This document shows positions 61,614 through 64,000 of a stretch of 64,000 nt of DNA, in pieces (positions within the stretch are counted from its first letter, which is position 1; each line of letters begins with the position of its first letter). The notes under the pieces are model-generated. The model searched no databases and was not told the DNA's origin. It worked only from the letters and a program-made list of their open reading frames with translations. The DNA comes from CAVROT01 sp963722905. GTDB taxonomy: Bacteria > Pseudomonadota > Alphaproteobacteria > Rhodobacterales > Rhodobacteraceae. The stretch is taken from the NCBI GenBank assembly GCA_963722905.1, contig CAVROT010000001.1, forward strand, positions 186,001-250,000. The letters run 5' to 3'. A program made the translations under genes and the position numbers.

Positions 61614-62830
61614 TCTGCCGGGGTCGCGTCCGCGCCGGATCCGCGGGTGGCACGCGGCGGCGCCTTGCCCGTCTCGCGCAGTTCCTCAACCCAGAGGTTG
61701 TGGTGCTCGCGGGCCCACTGAAGCTCCACGTCGCCGCGGCCCATCGCGTCGAACGCACCCTCCATGCCGACCGAGCCCAGGTAGATGTGGGCGAAGACGA
61801 TGGCGATGAACCCGAAGGCCACGATGGAATGCCACAGCTGGGCGTACTGCATTTCCTCATGCGGGGCGAGGTCGACAGGCAGCGGGCCGAAGCCGAGGAT
61901 CTGCGGCACCCCGGTGTCGTTCATGATGCCGAAGGTCTTGGCGAACATCGGCAGCTCGAACGGGAAAAGCAGCGACAGGCCCGACAGCGAGATGGAGATG
62001 CCCAGCACGATCACGGCCCAGAAGATCAACTTCTGGCCAGCGTTGAACTTCCGCGCCGGGGCGTGGCGCTTGGAGAAGATGCCGCCGCCCATCGCCAGCC
62101 ACTTGAGGTCGTGCCGGTTGGGAATGTTCTGCACCACCCACATGACGAAGATCATCACGAGCGCCAGCATGAAGGCCCAGCTGACGTTGTCGTGGACGAA
62201 GGCGGTAACGGCGGCGAGACCGGCATAGGCCTCGTGCCCGAAGACGGGGATGAGGAACTTGCGCCCGAAAAGGGAGATCAGGCCGGTCACGGCCAGCAGG
62301 ACGAACGATCCCGCCAGCAGCCAGTGGCCGAACCGCTCTAGCGCCTTGAAGCGGGGCACGCGGATGCCGGTGCGCGCGCCGTCGATGCGGATCCGCCCCC
62401 GCAGCAGAAGGAAGGCCGCCAGCAGCGCCAGCGTCGCCAGCAGGGCGATGCCGCCCCAGGTGGGTATCGGGCCCGCGCGCAATTGAAGCCAGCGCATGCC
62501 GCCGTCCTGGATCAGGGTGCGGGCCGCCGGTCCGCCGTTCGAGGCGATGACGTCGGCCTCGTCGTGGCGAAGCGTGCTCCAGAGGTCGGCATCGGCGGCG
62601 CTGCCGATGGACGTCTCCTCGGCCACGCGGGACGGGTCGTCCGGCCCTGCCGTGACGCTGCCCGTGGGGGCGTCGCCGTCGGACTGGGCGTTCTGGCGCC
62701 GCAGGATGTCCTCCAGCGTCGACCCACCCGATTCGCCGGCGCCCTCGGCCTGTCCAAGAGGCGGCACGTCCTGCGCGGCCAGCGGCGCCGCCACCAGCGC
62801 GGCCATCGCGACGATCAGTACCTTAAGCAT
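61610..62830 (-). CDS. Formate dehydrogenase gamma-type cytochrome b
   Basis: This is a membrane diheme cytochrome b that passes electrons between a periplasmic formate dehydrogenase and quinone. The 406-residue product has a signal-like N terminus and a long soluble stretch (about 25-115). Membrane segments follow, with FERFGHWLLAGSFVLLAVTG-like ALERFGHWLLAGSFVLLAVT, FVHDNVSWAFMLALVMIFVM and QLWHSIVAFGFIAIVFAHIY; these carry the heme histidines. HAPARKFNAGQKLIFW is typical of FdhC/FdoI. No alpha or beta subunit lies in the window. ATG alternatives exist at 62839; I use 62830. Confidence 0.87.
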   Translation of the reverse strand: MLKVLIVAMAALVAAPLAAQDVPPLGQAEGAGESGGSTLEDILRRQNAQSDGDAPTGSVTAGPDDPSRVAEETSIGSAADADLWSTLRHDEADVIASNGGPAARTLIQDGGMRWLQLRAGPIPTWGGIALLATLALLAAFLLLRGRIRIDGARTGIRVPRFKALERFGHWLLAGSFVLLAVTGLISLFGRKFLIPVFGHEAYAGLAAVTAFVHDNVSWAFMLALVMIFVMWVVQNIPNRHDLKWLAMGGGIFSKRHAPARKFNAGQKLIFWAVIVLGISISLSGLSLLFPFELPMFAKTFGIMNDTGVPQILGFGPLPVDLAPHEEMQYAQLWHSIVAFGFIAIVFAHIYLGSVGMEGAFDAMGRGDVELQWAREHHNLWVEELRETGKAPPRATRGSGADATPAE

Positions 62831-63004
62831 GTTGCGCATCCTCCCCCGGGGCATTGCGATCCACGTTAGCGCCGGTCAGGCCGTCAGGGAAGCGCGGCGA
62901 AAGGCGCCGGGGGGGCGAGGCCTTGCAACGGGGTATCGCGGCGGGCAACCTCTGCGTCCCGGACGGCGTTGAGCGCACAACCCTCAAGGAAAGGTACGCG
63001 ACCC

Positions 63005-63448
63005 ATGGGCGACATGACGTTGAAGGACCTTGCAGAGCGAATGGCGGACATCGATTTCGCCATGCTCTCCACCACCACCGACGGCGGCGCGACCGCCAGC
63101 CGCCCGATGAGCAACAACGGCGACGTCGAATACGATGGCGATTCGTTCTTCTTCACCTACGACAGCTCGCGCACCGTCTCGGATATCTCGTCCGATCCGA
63201 ACGTCGGCCTGACCATGCAGGGAAGTCCGGGCGTGGCCGGTATGGTCGGTAAGCCGCCCGTCTTCATCGCAGTGCAGGGCAAGGCCGAGATCATCCGCGA
63301 CAAGGCCGCGTTCGAACGTCATTGGGTCCCCGACCTCGAACGGTGGTTCGAGCGAGGGATCGACACGCCCGGCATGGTGCTTTTGAAGGTGCACGCCACC
63401 CGCATCCACTATTGGGACGGCATGGATTCGGGCGAGATCCGCGTCTAG
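63005..63448 (+). CDS. Pyridoxamine phosphate oxidase-fold general stress protein
   Basis: The 147-residue flavin-binding split-barrel protein matches the general stress protein 26 group. MTLKDLAERMADIDFAMLST is the usual opening. SRPMSNNGDVEYDGDSFFFT follows, then VSDISSDPNVGLTMQG and a C-terminal ATRIHYWDGMDSGE. It is not PdxH, which is longer and has different substrate residues. It may bind FMN or F420-like cofactors, and the function is unknown. It is divergent from the cytochrome b gene with 174 bp between starts. Confidence 0.88.
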   Translation: MGDMTLKDLAERMADIDFAMLSTTTDGGATASRPMSNNGDVEYDGDSFFFTYDSSRTVSDISSDPNVGLTMQGSPGVAGMVGKPPVFIAVQGKAEIIRDKAAFERHWVPDLERWFERGIDTPGMVLLKVHATRIHYWDGMDSGEIRV

Positions 63449-63528
63449 GCGCCGCTTCCCGGCCGGCGACCCGCGTCGGGTCCGGCGGCGGGGCAGGGGC
63501 CGAAGGCCGCGGCCGGGCGGGACGTACC

Positions 63529-64000
63529 TCAGCCCAGCTCCGCCCGGCGGCTGCGCCACAGGGTGAAGAGACCGGCCGCGACAACGATGGAAGCGCCCAG
63601 CATCACGTGGGGGGCGACGACGTCGCCGAAGACGATGACGCCGACCATGCTGGCGAACACCAGCTGGAAGTAGGCGAAGGGTTGGAGAACCGATGCCTCG
63701 GCCGCCTCGTAGCAGCGGATGATGAGATAGTGGCCGGTCGCCCCGAGTACGCAGAGCACCGCCATCCAGGCCATGTCGGGCGGGCGCATGGGCTCCCACG
63801 TCCAGAGGCCGAATGGGGTGAGCACGGCGGCGCCGACGATGCCCGTCCAGAAGAACGACGTCGCCGCCGTATCGCGCCGCGCGACGTAGCGGTTCAGAAC
63901 GGAGTAGGCGGCGAACATGAAGGTCGAGGCGATGGCGATCAGCGCCGCCGGCGAAAAGACGTCGGCGCCGGGGCGGATGATGATGAGCGCGCCCACGGCG
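63529..64000 (-). CDS. EamA/DMT-family transporter, C-terminal part
   Basis: The frame runs off the right edge; about 155 residues of the C-terminal half are visible. Five hydrophobic segments include ALIAIASTFMFAAYSVLNRY, FFWTGIVGAAVLTPFGLW, MAVLCVLGATGHYLIIRCY and VLQPFAYFQLVFASMVGVIV. The last pattern (A-x-x-x-PF-x-Y-x-QLV) is typical of RhaT/EamA drug-metabolite transporters. The substrate is unknown. It converges on the stress-protein gene. Confidence 0.88.
   Translation of the reverse strand, partial: AVGALIIIRPGADVFSPAALIAIASTFMFAAYSVLNRYVARRDTAATSFFWTGIVGAAVLTPFGLWTWEPMRPPDMAWMAVLCVLGATGHYLIIRCYEAAEASVLQPFAYFQLVFASMVGVIVFGDVVAPHVMLGASIVVAAGLFTLWRSRRAELG

Overview
The window is 64 kb of high-GC DNA (mostly around two thirds G+C), densely packed and typical of a free-living Rhodobacterales (Roseobacter-group) alphaproteobacterium. 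The evidence is the protein family set and gene order: rpsO-pnp; an ftsK / lolA pair; three peptide deformylases before fmt; rpoZ-rsh-DUF2062-pdxJ-acpS-lepB-rnc-era; DUF1491; a UdgX / radical SAM repair pair; TupABC tungstate uptake; and a CxxC protein with an FtsX-type ABC exporter. I see no rRNA, tRNA, CRISPR array, intact insertion sequence or prophage. This is mainly core chromosome, and the unusual features are small-scale.

Layout. 1-5.5 kb: a DUF1643 fragment, rpsO, pnp, an L,D-transpeptidase and an alkaline phosphatase with a likely Pho box. 5.5-8.1 kb: a possible metal-handling ABC locus whose first gene has lost frame between its export signal and its mature part. 8.1-12.5 kb (minus strand): 1-Cys peroxiredoxin, RluA-type pseudouridine synthase, a decayed SH3 island, free methionine-R-sulfoxide reductase and a thiolase. 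12.5-18.2 kb: STAS / anti-sigma kinase pair, gamma-glutamyltransferase, rhodanese, HspQ, AEC transporter, lysozyme-fold lipoprotein and LolA. 18.3-23.7 kb (minus): FtsK, an aminotransferase and an amidase. 23.9-29.3 kb: a ubiquinone-type hydroxylase, Trm112-like, Lon-N-domain, YbbN-like and ExoIII genes, and a BNR-repeat protein. 29.3-32.1 kb: an essential-type OmpR regulator divergent from ribA, a second YkuD protein and an entericidin.

32.4-40.6 kb: an unknown gene coupled to valS. The valS frame is interrupted by a cluster of palindromic repeats and also contains a roughly 250-bp A+T-rich tract. A MalY-type lyase follows, then three deformylase-family genes (the third with HQxxH in place of HExxH), a 61-codon repeat ORF overlapping its neighbours by four bases at both ends, and fmt. 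40.7-45 kb (minus): rnhA, two tandem paralogous methyltransferases, DUF3429, ispH and a NYN nuclease. 45.7-53.8 kb (plus): the rpoZ-to-era block and DUF1491. 53.9-56.7 kb (minus): a DUF4130-UdgX fusion and its radical SAM partner. 56.8-60.2 kb (plus): an SDR and tupBCA. 60.2-62.8 kb (minus): a 41-aa peptide, a WD40-cytochrome c and a formate dehydrogenase gamma-type cytochrome b without catalytic subunits. The window ends with a flavin-fold protein and a truncated DMT transporter.

How the genes work together. The deformylase-fmt block formylates initiator Met-tRNA and deformylates nascent chains. lepB-rnc-era processes exported proteins, rRNA and the 30S subunit. rpoZ and rsh link RNA polymerase to ppGpp. 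Peroxiredoxin, fRMsr, ExoIII and UdgX cover oxidative and base damage. TupABC would supply tungsten to a formate dehydrogenase, of which only the membrane cytochrome is present here. The observations most worth follow-up are the UdgX / radical SAM pair, the valS mosaic and frame break, the repeat ORF before fmt, the inactive-looking third deformylase, the cytochrome b / WD40-cytochrome c unit and the acidic/His-rich ABC permease.
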